Shown in pieces: positions 7,074 to 14,587 of a stretch of DNA of 20,815 bases. Where the stretch lies: positions 1 to 20,815 of the forward strand of contig CARUOB010000056.1 in NCBI GenBank assembly GCA_949076555.1, in the 5' to 3' direction. The first letter of the stretch is position 1. Each line of letters opens with the position of its first letter. Below the pieces are notes generated by a model that saw nothing but the letters and a program-made list of their open reading frames with translations, made no database searches and had not been told where the DNA came from. This DNA comes from an uncultured Lachnospiraceae bacterium. Lineage in GTDB: Bacteria; Bacillota; Clostridia; Lachnospirales; Lachnospiraceae. The translations under genes and the position numbers were made by a program.

Positions 7074-7090
7074 CATACAATGACTGTATG
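7074..7090. promoter_or_regulatory. Operator-like palindrome in the leader of the P-loop gene
   Basis: CATACA-atgac-TGTATG, perfect 6-bp arms with a 5-bp centre, beginning about 12 bp downstream of the -10 box at 7103-7108. The position just after the expected transcription start is typical of repressor sites, though it could also act as an RNA hairpin. No regulator gene is nearby. Confidence 0.4.
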
Positions 7091-7102
7091 ATCTTACTGT
7101 CA

Positions 7103-7131
7103 ATTATACAGGAACTCCCCCGAAAAAACAA
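7103..7131 (-). promoter_or_regulatory. Predicted sigma-A promoter of the small P-loop gene
   Basis: Minus-strand TTGTTT (7126-7131), 17-bp spacer, perfect TATAAT (7103-7108). It begins a few bases after the dacF stop at 7137 and leaves a leader of about 70 bp before the ATG at 7026. Confidence 0.7.
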
Positions 7132-7136
7132 CTACC

Positions 7137-8303
7137 TTATTTGATGATTCCAAGCAGCGCACCCATATTTCCATACAGCCCTTCTCTCGACTCATCCTTT
7201 AAAATTACGGAAATGTAAGGCGTCCCGCTGCTGCTTCTGGAAAGCAGGATCAGACAGTGCCCCGCCGCGTTGGTAGTGCCCGTCTTTCCGCCCACTACCG
7301 TCACATTCGCGGGCGGTTCATATGTGCCCCGCAGAAAGAGATTTGAGTTTTCCATCTCCATCGTCTTCTCGGAACCGTCCGCCGCCGTATAGACGGTGCT
7401 GTAGGATGACATCTGAATAATCTGGTTAAAAAGCTCGTATTTGAGCGCCTCCTGAAAGATCAGATAGAGGTCATAGGCCGTCACGTAGTGATCTTCCTGC
7501 GTCAAGCCGTTGGGATTCATAAAATGACAGTTCGTCGCGCCGATCTCCTGCGCCTCCTGATTCATAAGCTCCACGAATGCCTCCACTGAACCCGCTCCGC
7601 CGTTCAAAGAACCGGAAACGCCTTCCGCGATCAATACGGCCACGTCATTTCCGGAAGCGATCAGCAGCGCATGTATCGCCTGGTCCAGCGTCATCCTGTC
7701 TCCCGGTTTGATACCTGTCAAAACGGCGCCGGACTCTGTGATGATCACATTTTCCGATGCGGTGTAGATGTCATCCGGAGACCCGTACTTCAAAGCCACA
7801 AGAGCCGTCATAACTTTTGTCAGACTGGCCGGATTCATTTGGTTATGCGCATTCTTCGCATACAGCGTGTTCAGATCCTTCGTGTCAAAGAGCGCGGCAG
7901 CGCCCACCTGCTGTAGATCCGGTCCGCCCGCCGTCACATCCCCTGCCGTCACGCACAGATCCTTGGCAAAAGGCTCTATCGTCTCCCTGTTTGCGATATT
8001 GATAAGCTGATAACTGCTGACGCTCCCCTGCTGTTCATAAGGCATGTCATACTTCGTACTCCCGCACCCCGTAAGGGCGAGAGCTGCCACCGCCAGAAAA
8101 GCGCACAACTTTCTACATTTTAAAGCCGAGTTTGCCGAAGGCAAATCTCGCAATCGAGCGCTGTTAACCATTTGCTTTTTTATCGAGTTTGCTGAAAGCA
8201 AATCTCGCAATCGAGCGCTGTTAAACATTTGCCTTTTTATCGAGTTTGCTGAAAGCAAATCTCGCAATCGAACGAAGTTCGATTTGTTATTTGTACATTT
8301 CAC
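7137..8303 (-). CDS. Lipoprotein D-alanyl-D-alanine carboxypeptidase (DacF/PBP5 family), start uncertain
   Basis: Penicillin-binding serine peptidase of the S11 family, which trims the terminal D-Ala from peptidoglycan stem peptides. Numbering from the GTG at 8303 (388 residues), the triad motifs are SLTK (160-163), SGN (217-219) and KTG (340-342). A lipoprotein signal ends in LTGC with Cys80, so the enzyme is lipid anchored. It ends soon after the catalytic core, without the C-terminal domain of classical PBP5. Residues 9-58 are translated from a 57-bp tandem repeat. The GTG at 8303 has a GGAG 4 bp upstream inside mgsA; ATGs at 8228 and 8171 would give more normal signal peptides (8171 yields 344 residues with lipobox Cys36) but have poor Shine-Dalgarno sites. 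It is the last gene of the rod-shape operon. Confidence 0.88.
   Translation of the reverse strand: MKCTNNKSNFVRLRDLLSANSIKRQMFNSARLRDLLSANSIKKQMVNSARLRDLPSANSALKCRKLCAFLAVAALALTGCGSTKYDMPYEQQGSVSSYQLINIANRETIEPFAKDLCVTAGDVTAGGPDLQQVGAAALFDTKDLNTLYAKNAHNQMNPASLTKVMTALVALKYGSPDDIYTASENVIITESGAVLTGIKPGDRMTLDQAIHALLIASGNDVAVLIAEGVSGSLNGGAGSVEAFVELMNQEAQEIGATNCHFMNPNGLTQEDHYVTAYDLYLIFQEALKYELFNQIIQMSSYSTVYTAADGSEKTMEMENSNLFLRGTYEPPANVTVVGGKTGTTNAAGHCLILLSRSSSGTPYISVILKDESREGLYGNMGALLGIIK
8127..8272 (-). repeat. 57-bp tandem repeat, about 2.6 units, in frame with dacF
   Basis: Units start at 8127, 8184 and 8241, exactly 57 bp (19 codons) apart. Each contains a hairpin, TTTGC(C/T)-GAA-(G/A)GCAAA on the plus strand flanked by CGAG and CTCG, and the unit 1 to unit 2 difference in the stem is compensatory. 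The frame stays open through all units and encodes NSARLRDLLSANSIKKQ-type repeats. A further hairpin AATCGAAC-GAA-GTTCGATT (8266-8284) closes the array next to the mgsA stop. Confidence 0.85.
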
Positions 8304-8682
8304 GCCACTCCATGTCTCCTCTGTCGAGTGATTTAATCAAAAGCTCCGCGGACGCAAGATTTGTGGCAAGCGGAATGTTGTGCCTGTCACAGAGCATCAC
8401 CACATTATTGACGTCCGGCTCGTGGGACTTCGGATAGAGCGGATCTCGTAAGAAAATCACCAGATCGATCTGGTTATGCTCAATCTGCGCTCCGATCTGC
8501 TGTGCCCCGCCCAGATGCCCGGCCAGATACTTGTGGATAGTCAGATTCGTCACTTCCTCAATCAGTCTTCCCGTCGTCCCCGTGGCATAAAGATCGTTTT
8601 TACTCAAAATTCCCCGATAAGCGATACAGAAATTCTGCATCAGTTTTTTCTTTGCATCATGTGCAATTAACGCAATATTCAT
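8287..8682 (-). CDS. mgsA: Methylglyoxal synthase-like protein lacking the usual catalytic Asp
   Basis: A 131-residue protein close to the length of Firmicute methylglyoxal synthases, which convert dihydroxyacetone phosphate to methylglyoxal. Conserved features are LIAHD (5-9), LYATGTTG (31-38), GHLGGAQQIGAQI (55-67), IFLRDPL (76-82), HEPDV (87-91) and NIPLATN (102-108). Aligning by eye to the E. coli enzyme, the GGD of GGDQQ (catalytic Asp71) is GGA here (Ala60). The equivalents of His19, Asp20, Lys23, Asp91, His98 and Asp101 are kept. It may therefore be inactive, altered in chemistry, or a phosphate-binding regulator; the symbol reflects homology only. Its ATG overlaps the rodA stop as ATGA, so it is coupled to the cell-shape operon, an arrangement also known in other clostridia. 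Confidence 0.88.
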   Translation of the reverse strand: MNIALIAHDAKKKLMQNFCIAYRGILSKNDLYATGTTGRLIEEVTNLTIHKYLAGHLGGAQQIGAQIEHNQIDLVIFLRDPLYPKSHEPDVNNVVMLCDRHNIPLATNLASAELLIKSLDRGDMEWREMYK

Positions 8683-9800
8683 TTGCTAACACCCCTATCA
8701 TTTTTACATTGCAGCCGTATATTCAGCACAAACCCGACTCCGATATAAAGACTGACCACCGAAGTCAACCCATAGCTGACAAACGGAAGCGGAATCCCCG
8801 TATTCGGACTCGCGCCGGTAGCCACCGCAATGTTAAGCATCCCCTGAAAGCCAATTAACGCCGCAACCCCCGCCGCGATAATCGTACCTGCCAGATCTTT
8901 TGCCTTCCTAGCTACCATAATACATTCAAATGAGATTAAAATCAATAACACAATTACCACACAGCCACCTGCGAAACCAAATTCTTCGCCGATTACCGCA
9001 TAAATAAAGTCCGTCTCCACCTCCGCGATAAAATTGCCGTTCTTTACGGAACTGATTTCGTTGGTGTTATAGCCTTTCCCGTAGAGCATACCGGAACCTA
9101 TGGCCATCATGGAATTATTCTGCTGGTAGGCTTCCGTATCGGAGTATTCGTCCGGATAAAGCCATGCCAGAATACGCCTCTGCTGGAAATCGTTGATGAT
9201 CTCCTGCTCCGGCTGTAAGATCAGCGTCAGCGCGATAATAAAGGCCGGCACCGCCACGGAAATGGCAAGAATCACATATTTCCAGCTAACGCCTCCCACA
9301 AACATCACCACACAGAACAAAATCACCACCATAATGCTGGTGGACAGATCCGGCTGGCTTAAGATTAGAACGATGGAGGGAACAAACAAAAGCACGCATC
9401 CCCCGACAATCTTTAGTGTCCCCATCTCTTCCTTATGTTTCATAATAAACTGTGCAAAGAATAAAATCAACAGAATCTTCGCCGTCTCCGAGGGCTGGAA
9501 CTGGATGCCAAAGAGATTCAGCCAGCGCTGGGCGCCGCCCACCGTCACGCCGATCGCCCTTACCAGATACAAAAGGACAAGATTTGTCACGTACATAATC
9601 CAGTAAAACTTAAGAATCACCGAATAGTCAAACAGGGACAAAACCAGCATCAGAAAAAAGCCGAAAACGGCTCCGGCAAGCTGTCTGGACTGCAAAGATT
9701 CTTTGGCGCTTCCGATGGCAAGAACGCCCACCACCGTGAGCGCTACCACCAAAATGATTAACTTAAAATCATAGTCCCTGATGTGGTAATGTTTCAGCAT
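8679..9800 (-). CDS. rodA: RodA, SEDS-family peptidoglycan glycosyltransferase
   Basis: A 373-residue protein with about ten membrane spans. SEDS signatures are visible: QRWLNLFGIQFQPSETAK (near 91-108), LSQPDLSTS (about 147-155), a long extracytoplasmic loop with NGNFIAEVETDFIYAVIGEE, and the C-terminal ATGASPNTGIPLPFVSYG. RodA polymerises lipid II into glycan strands for lateral wall growth and works with the class B PBP2 encoded at 11711-14587. It could in principle be an FtsW, but the company of mreBCD, PBP2 and the min genes favours RodA. ATG start with AGGA about 7 bp upstream, 30 bp after minE. The stop overlaps the mgsA start. Confidence 0.95.
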   Translation of the reverse strand: MLKHYHIRDYDFKLIILVVALTVVGVLAIGSAKESLQSRQLAGAVFGFFLMLVLSLFDYSVILKFYWIMYVTNLVLLYLVRAIGVTVGGAQRWLNLFGIQFQPSETAKILLILFFAQFIMKHKEEMGTLKIVGGCVLLFVPSIVLILSQPDLSTSIMVVILFCVVMFVGGVSWKYVILAISVAVPAFIIALTLILQPEQEIINDFQQRRILAWLYPDEYSDTEAYQQNNSMMAIGSGMLYGKGYNTNEISSVKNGNFIAEVETDFIYAVIGEEFGFAGGCVVIVLLILISFECIMVARKAKDLAGTIIAAGVAALIGFQGMLNIAVATGASPNTGIPLPFVSYGLTSVVSLYIGVGFVLNIRLQCKNDRGVSK

Positions 9801-9830
9801 ATAACTTCCTTCATCCTGTTGTATCGAACA

Positions 9831-10094
9831 CTATTGTTTTAAATCAAGTATCGGTATATTCGCGTAGAGCGTCGGATTCTTGATCCCGTGTCCCTTACCG
9901 CTTGTCTGCGTAATCTGGATCTCCATGCTCTGGGCATCTATCTTCATGTACTTGGATATCACCTTGGCGATATCGTTCTTGATCATCTCCATCATCTCCT
10001 GCGAACAGTTGACTCTGTCGGAGATAAGCAGTATTTTCAGCCGGTCTTTGGCTATTTCTCTGGAGCTTTTCCGTTTCAACAGATTTTTAAACAC
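9831..10094 (-). CDS. minE: MinE, topological specificity factor of the Min system
   Basis: An 87-residue protein, typical for MinE. The N-terminal MFKNLLKRKSSREIAKDRLKILL contains the membrane-targeting and MinD-contacting segment, and residues about 35-87 (MMEMIKNDIAKVISKYMKID...) form the dimeric topological-specificity domain. MinE stimulates the MinD ATPase and drives release of MinCD from the membrane. The start is GTG at 10094 with a GGGGGG Shine-Dalgarno 6 bp upstream, 11 bp after minD. The presence of MinE rather than only DivIVA implies pole-to-pole oscillation or a similar dynamic Min pattern in this organism; that last point is inference. Confidence 0.94.
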   Translation of the reverse strand: MFKNLLKRKSSREIAKDRLKILLISDRVNCSQEMMEMIKNDIAKVISKYMKIDAQSMEIQITQTSGKGHGIKNPTLYANIPILDLKQ

Positions 10095-10105
10095 GCTGAT
10101 CCCCC

Positions 10106-10897
10106 CTAACCTTTATGGAAAATACCCGTTACTCTCGTCCAAAACGAGACACCCTTATCAAAATCCATGAAAGGGACATCCTCGCCTATGATCCGGTAAC
10201 AGATATTCTGGTACGCCTTCCCCGCCATGGTATTGCTTCCGACTAACGGTTCTCCCTGATTTGTGGCTATCACCACATTTTCATCATCCGGCACCCTTCC
10301 GATCAGGGGCAGCGATAAAATATCCACCACATCCTCCGAGGACATCATATCGCCCCTTCTTATCATATCCTGCCTTATTCGGTTGATAATCAGATCCATC
10401 TTATGTATTTCATTCGCTTCCAAAAGCCCGATGATCCTGTCCGCATCCCGGATCGCGGAGACTTCCGGCGTAGTGACCACAAGTGCCCTGTCCGCGCCCG
10501 CGATGGCGTTCTGGAATCCCTGTTCAATCCCTGCCGGACAGTCCAGAATGATATAGTCAAACTGATCCCGCAGGTGGCTGATCATGCGCACCATCTGGGA
10601 GGGATTGACCGAACTCTTATCCTTTGTCTGCGCCGACGGCAGAAGAAACAGGGTCGGATAACGCTTGTCCCGTATAATCGCCTGTTTGATGCGGCAGTTT
10701 CCCTCCACCACATCCACCAGATTGTACACAATCCGGTTCTCCAGTCCCATCACCACATCCAGATTGCGAAGGCCGATATCCGTGTCGATCAGAATGACCT
10801 TCTTCCCCATAGCTGCCAGACCTGTTCCAACGTTTGCAGAGGTGGTGGTCTTTCCCACCCCGCCTTTCCCTGACGTGACGACAATCACTTCACTCAT
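10106..10897 (-). CDS. minD: MinD, septum-site-determining ATPase
   Basis: A 263-residue ParA/MinD ATPase. Deviant Walker A KGGVGKTT is at 11-18, switch I region DTDIGLRNLD at 38-47 and Walker B/switch II ILDCPAGIEQG at about 117-127. The C-terminal amphipathic membrane-targeting helix ends the protein (VSFWTRVTGIFHKG). MinD recruits the FtsZ inhibitor MinC to the membrane and cycles with MinE. GGAGG 7 bp before the ATG. It is separated from minC by about 100 bp that contain a hairpin related to the dispersed repeats. Confidence 0.97.
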   Translation of the reverse strand: MSEVIVVTSGKGGVGKTTTSANVGTGLAAMGKKVILIDTDIGLRNLDVVMGLENRIVYNLVDVVEGNCRIKQAIIRDKRYPTLFLLPSAQTKDKSSVNPSQMVRMISHLRDQFDYIILDCPAGIEQGFQNAIAGADRALVVTTPEVSAIRDADRIIGLLEANEIHKMDLIINRIRQDMIRRGDMMSSEDVVDILSLPLIGRVPDDENVVIATNQGEPLVGSNTMAGKAYQNICYRIIGEDVPFMDFDKGVSFWTRVTGIFHKG

Positions 10898-10952
10898 AGC
10901 AAGTCCTCCATTGATGAATTGTTATCGTCTACTAAACTCTCCGCTCACATCA

Positions 10953-10995
10953 TTCAGCCCGCGCCATTCGCCCATTTTTACAGAGCATGGCTGAA
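10953..10995 (-). repeat. Hairpin between minC and minD resembling an arm of the dispersed element
   Basis: TTCAGCC (10953-10959) and GGCTGAA (10989-10995) form a 7-bp stem starting 2 bp after the minC stop. On the minus strand the interior reads AGCCATGCT, then a loop, then GGCGAATGGC, closely matching the AGCCATGCT...GAGCGAATGGC arm of the element at 3541-3660. There is no U-run, so it is not an obvious terminator. The rest of the 100-bp spacer shows only the minD Shine-Dalgarno. Confidence 0.5.
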
Positions 10996-10997
10996 CT

Positions 10998-11678
10998 TTA
11001 GAAGGGCAGATCGTTCAGTAATTCTTTGGTAATCGGCTCCATGAAAACTCTGGCGTCCCTCACATAAGCAATTTTCGGCTGGATCTTCGGTTTGATCGAC
11101 CATTTGCTCTGTTTCTCTGATGTTTTATATTTGAAATCGCCTATCTTTAACTTTTCCGGCGACATTTCAAGCGCCACTACGAAATGCCCTTCCTCGCCGT
11201 TTCCACCGGCGTAGGCTTGTCCGTAGAGTCCGCCAAGCACGACGATATCCTTGCTGGATATGATACACGCCCCCGGATAGACGTCCCCCAGCACAATAAT
11301 ACTGTTTTCCGTCTCCAGAATCTGGCCGTCCTTTAGCGTTCCCTTATAGAACTGTCCCGCATTCTCCATCACATCCTGATGGAAGGAAAGCTGCTGCAGC
11401 GCCTTCACAAAATTCCGGTCCGTCTCCTCGTCCTTTCCCATAATGCAGACAATGTTCAGCCGGGAATTGGCCGAAATCGTGTCCACAAGCTGACGTTCTT
11501 CCTGATCAGACAGCACCCTGCCCTCAAAGGAAAGCACCATGCTTGCATCCTTGAAGAAATTAGCGGATTCGCTGAACTTCACCGCGATTTCATTCAGAAG
11601 CTGCGAAAAGGGGATTTCGCTGTCCAGAAAGATGGAAAGCCCGTTCGGAAAGCTCTTGATTATTACTGCGTTTTTCAT
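10998..11678 (-). CDS. minC: MinC, septum-site-determining FtsZ inhibitor
   Basis: A 226-residue protein. The N-terminal FtsZ-inhibiting domain covers about residues 1-100. The C-terminal right-handed beta-helix that binds MinD shows YKGTLKDGQILE, IIVLGDVYPGACI, KDIVVLGGLYGQAYAG and a final IAYVRDARVFMEPI. MinC blocks Z-ring assembly wherever MinD places it. The ATG at 11678 has GAGGTG 5 bp upstream and is preferred over a GTG two codons earlier that lies within that Shine-Dalgarno. It follows the PBP2 gene by 32 bp and leads the minCDE group. Confidence 0.94.
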   Translation of the reverse strand: MKNAVIIKSFPNGLSIFLDSEIPFSQLLNEIAVKFSESANFFKDASMVLSFEGRVLSDQEERQLVDTISANSRLNIVCIMGKDEETDRNFVKALQQLSFHQDVMENAGQFYKGTLKDGQILETENSIIVLGDVYPGACIISSKDIVVLGGLYGQAYAGGNGEEGHFVVALEMSPEKLKIGDFKYKTSEKQSKWSIKPKIQPKIAYVRDARVFMEPITKELLNDLPF

Positions 11679-11710
11679 ACTCACACCTCAATTTTCATAT
11701 CATCCGGCCG

Positions 11711-14587
11711 TTAATCGGCATTGATTACGCCGCCTTCCAGCTCACCCGCCGTACCGGTAATAATTTCCTTTTCATCCTTTAGCCCGTAATAATACTCGTA
11801 CACGTCCTTGGCGATCTGGGCCGCATAGTCGGATGTATAACCGTTCGCCACACGCACCGTCACCGATATTTCCGGCGCCTCATAGGGGGCATAGCTGATG
11901 AAGAGCGCGTGATTTGGACGGTTTCTGTTCTCCTGCGCCGTACCCGTCTTTCCGGCTACATTCACATCCAGATCAGAGAAATATCTTTTGTTCTCAACCA
12001 CACCGCGCATGCCTGCATGAATCGCATCCCAGTATGCCGGGTCCATGTCAATCCGATTTCTGACTGTTGCCTGATTCTGCCGGATCAGACCGCCGTTCTG
12101 ATCCTCCACCTTGTCCACCAGAGTTAAATTATAACATGTTCCACTGTTTGCGACGGTTGTAACATATCGCGCGAGCCCTGCCGTCGTGTAGTTGTTCGTA
12201 CCGTGTCCGATGGCGGAACGGACCGCGTCCAGATCGGATACGCCCGGCGCGTACTCCTCAATCTCGATGCCGGAAGTTTCCGAAAGACCGTACATATCCG
12301 CGTATTTTGCCAGCTTATTCAAGCCGACGCTGTCGTTGTAGGTGTCACCCACAGTCCCCAGACGATAACCAACCTCATAGAAATAGGCGTTACAGGAATA
12401 GCGGATGCCTCCCGTTATATTCAAGGGTCCGTGCGCACCCGGATAAATATGACATCTGGGCGGCTGTGTGATCTTATCAAAAATACCCACACAGGTAATG
12501 GACTCCGTGAGTGTAATTACCCCTTCCAAAAGCCCCGCTGTGGCGGAGACGGGCTTAAACGTGGAACCCGGCGCCGTCCGCTGCTGGGTCGCATAATTTA
12601 GCATCGGGCTTGACAAATCGTTTCTCAGGCTCGCAAAATAGGCCGCATCTACACCGTTGGCCATTCGGTTATTGTCGTAGCTCGGATAGGAGGAAATGGC
12701 CAGCACATCCCCCGAATTTACATTCGTCACCACAATAGAACCGGAATAGGGATCAAGCGCAAGCTGAGCCGGTGTCAGCTCCAAATTTTCTATGCGGTTT
12801 CGCATAAAGGTGTACGGCGTCACCGCCCCTGCCCTGAACTGCGCGATTTCCTCTTCCGTGGGTTCCACCACATACTGCTCCATAAGTAGTTCGCAGATCT
12901 GCCGCCCGGAAACCTCATCGTTCAGAATCATATAGCGGTAAATTTTTTTGTCAAAGTCCAGATCTTTGTCCAGTATCCCGAAAATATATTCCAGAATTTT
13001 ATTATAAATCTCCACGGAGTCGGAATAGCGCGAGTCAATATCCAGCTTGGAGACGTTGATCCAGTTCTGCGCAATCGCGTAATTCAGATACTCGTTTAAG
13101 CTGATCACTTCGTCCTTCGTCCATGCGATATAAGTGGCATCGTTTTTATCCACCACATCCCGCATCAGAATATCGCGGTCATACAGGGCGGATGCCACAT
13201 AGCTCTCATAGACCTGATACTCCTCCGTCAGCGCCTCGTAGGGGGTGCAGCTCTCTGTCAGCTCGTCCTGCAAAGTGGCAAAGACACGCGCCTTCTTGTC
13301 CAGATATGCCTCCTGCACGGCCTTTTCCGTATCTCCTGCGTACTCCGATGTAAAATGGGCCGTGTCGATCACGTTATTGTTGATACAGGCGTAATACACG
13401 TCATAAATCGGAATGGGAATGTTCCCGCCGCTGCCTCCCTCCGGAGGCGTATATTCCCTGATATTCTCTATTTTCTCCAGCAAAATGGCGGCTAGTTTGG
13501 ATTCCAGAATATGGTAGCACGCTTTCTGCAGACCGGTATCCAGTGTCAGGACAATATCGTTACCTGCGGAAGGCTCCACCCGGTTACTGGTTTCCACCAC
13601 CTTACCCATGTTGTCTACATATACGGTCTCTGACCCCTTTTTGCCCTGCAATTCCATCTCCATGGAGGCTTCGATTCCGGATTTACCCACCGTGTCATTC
13701 AGATCGTAGCCCGGTTCCTTGGCCTGCAGCTCTTCCAGCTCCTCCTGTGCCACCCGGCCCGTATAGCCGATCACCTGCGCATAATAGATGCTTTCGTTAT
13801 ATTTGCGGATCGTTCCCTCCGCGATGGAAACGCCGTCCAGACTGTCGGCATTCTCCATAATGACGGCTACCGTCTCCTGTGAGACGTTTTCCGCCACCGT
13901 GGTGGCAATATATCTCTGGTAGCTGTTGGCGCTCATGGCATAGCGGATGGTGATGATCTTTAACACTTCCTCTTTGGAAAAGCCAAGCCCCTCCACAAAG
14001 CTGTCAGAATCATCGTCGTCCGTATAATCGCCGATGCCGTAGCGGCTTGTCCCGCAAAGATATTTGACCACATCCTCGGGAGCTGCGGATTTCTCCCGTT
14101 CTTTCAGGTCATCAATGGAGGCGTAACCGTAAATATCCGCCAAAAAACGCAAAAGCTGCGTGCCTTCCACTGTGTACGCATACTGTCCGTTCTTGTTGAC
14201 CTCAATATGGAAGTCGCTGATCACATGGTCTCCGTTCTCCTCGATCATGGCAATCAGCCTGCGGATCGCATCGTTTAACTTCGCATTCTTTCCTCTTCCC
14301 GACTCGTACACGTCCTCGATGGTGACGGAGTAAGCCAGCTCATTGTAGGCTAAAAGATTGCCGTTCCGGTCCAGAATATTGCCTCTGGTAGCGGGAAGCG
14401 TCCTCTCCTTCCTGATTTTTAGCCGGAAGTCATTGTAATACTGCTCCCCGTTCACGATCTGGAGCTGAAAAATCCAGTAAATCAGGTATCCGCCCATACC
14501 GGCGACTACAAGCATCAGCACAAGCAGCCGGGAAGTGACCATATTCATGAAATTTTCTTTAAAACGCTCTAAAAGTTCCTCAAACAA
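11711..14587 (-). CDS. mrdA: Class B penicillin-binding protein 2 (elongasome transpeptidase), large form
   Basis: A 958-residue D,D-transpeptidase that cross-links new glycan for lateral growth with RodA. It has a short cytoplasmic tail, a membrane anchor at about 21-41, a dimerisation domain starting near ATRGNILDRNG (66-76), and LNDTVGKSGIEASME at 296-310. Catalytic motifs are STFK (675-678), SCN (731-733) and KTG (880-882). Between LTLDTGLQKACYHI (347-360) and LDPYSGSIVV (611-620) there are roughly 230 extra, mostly acidic and helical residues, making it far longer than the usual 600-700. Large PBP2 forms are known in clostridia. The TTG start at 14587 overlaps mreD by 8 bp; ATGs at 14548 and 14542 are alternatives without clear Shine-Dalgarno sites. 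Confidence 0.94.
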   Translation of the reverse strand: MFEELLERFKENFMNMVTSRLLVLMLVVAGMGGYLIYWIFQLQIVNGEQYYNDFRLKIRKERTLPATRGNILDRNGNLLAYNELAYSVTIEDVYESGRGKNAKLNDAIRRLIAMIEENGDHVISDFHIEVNKNGQYAYTVEGTQLLRFLADIYGYASIDDLKEREKSAAPEDVVKYLCGTSRYGIGDYTDDDDSDSFVEGLGFSKEEVLKIITIRYAMSANSYQRYIATTVAENVSQETVAVIMENADSLDGVSIAEGTIRKYNESIYYAQVIGYTGRVAQEELEELQAKEPGYDLNDTVGKSGIEASMEMELQGKKGSETVYVDNMGKVVETSNRVEPSAGNDIVLTLDTGLQKACYHILESKLAAILLEKIENIREYTPPEGGSGGNIPIPIYDVYYACINNNVIDTAHFTSEYAGDTEKAVQEAYLDKKARVFATLQDELTESCTPYEALTEEYQVYESYVASALYDRDILMRDVVDKNDATYIAWTKDEVISLNEYLNYAIAQNWINVSKLDIDSRYSDSVEIYNKILEYIFGILDKDLDFDKKIYRYMILNDEVSGRQICELLMEQYVVEPTEEEIAQFRAGAVTPYTFMRNRIENLELTPAQLALDPYSGSIVVTNVNSGDVLAISSYPSYDNNRMANGVDAAYFASLRNDLSSPMLNYATQQRTAPGSTFKPVSATAGLLEGVITLTESITCVGIFDKITQPPRCHIYPGAHGPLNITGGIRYSCNAYFYEVGYRLGTVGDTYNDSVGLNKLAKYADMYGLSETSGIEIEEYAPGVSDLDAVRSAIGHGTNNYTTAGLARYVTTVANSGTCYNLTLVDKVEDQNGGLIRQNQATVRNRIDMDPAYWDAIHAGMRGVVENKRYFSDLDVNVAGKTGTAQENRNRPNHALFISYAPYEAPEISVTVRVANGYTSDYAAQIAKDVYEYYYGLKDEKEIITGTAGELEGGVINAD

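Noticed and set aside
8127..8272. Possible CRISPR array
   Set aside because: The 57-bp units follow one another directly without unique spacers and there are no cas genes; it is a tandem repeat.
10953..10995. Terminator between minC and minD
   Set aside because: The stem has a 29-nt loop and no U-run, and the genes are expected to be co-transcribed.
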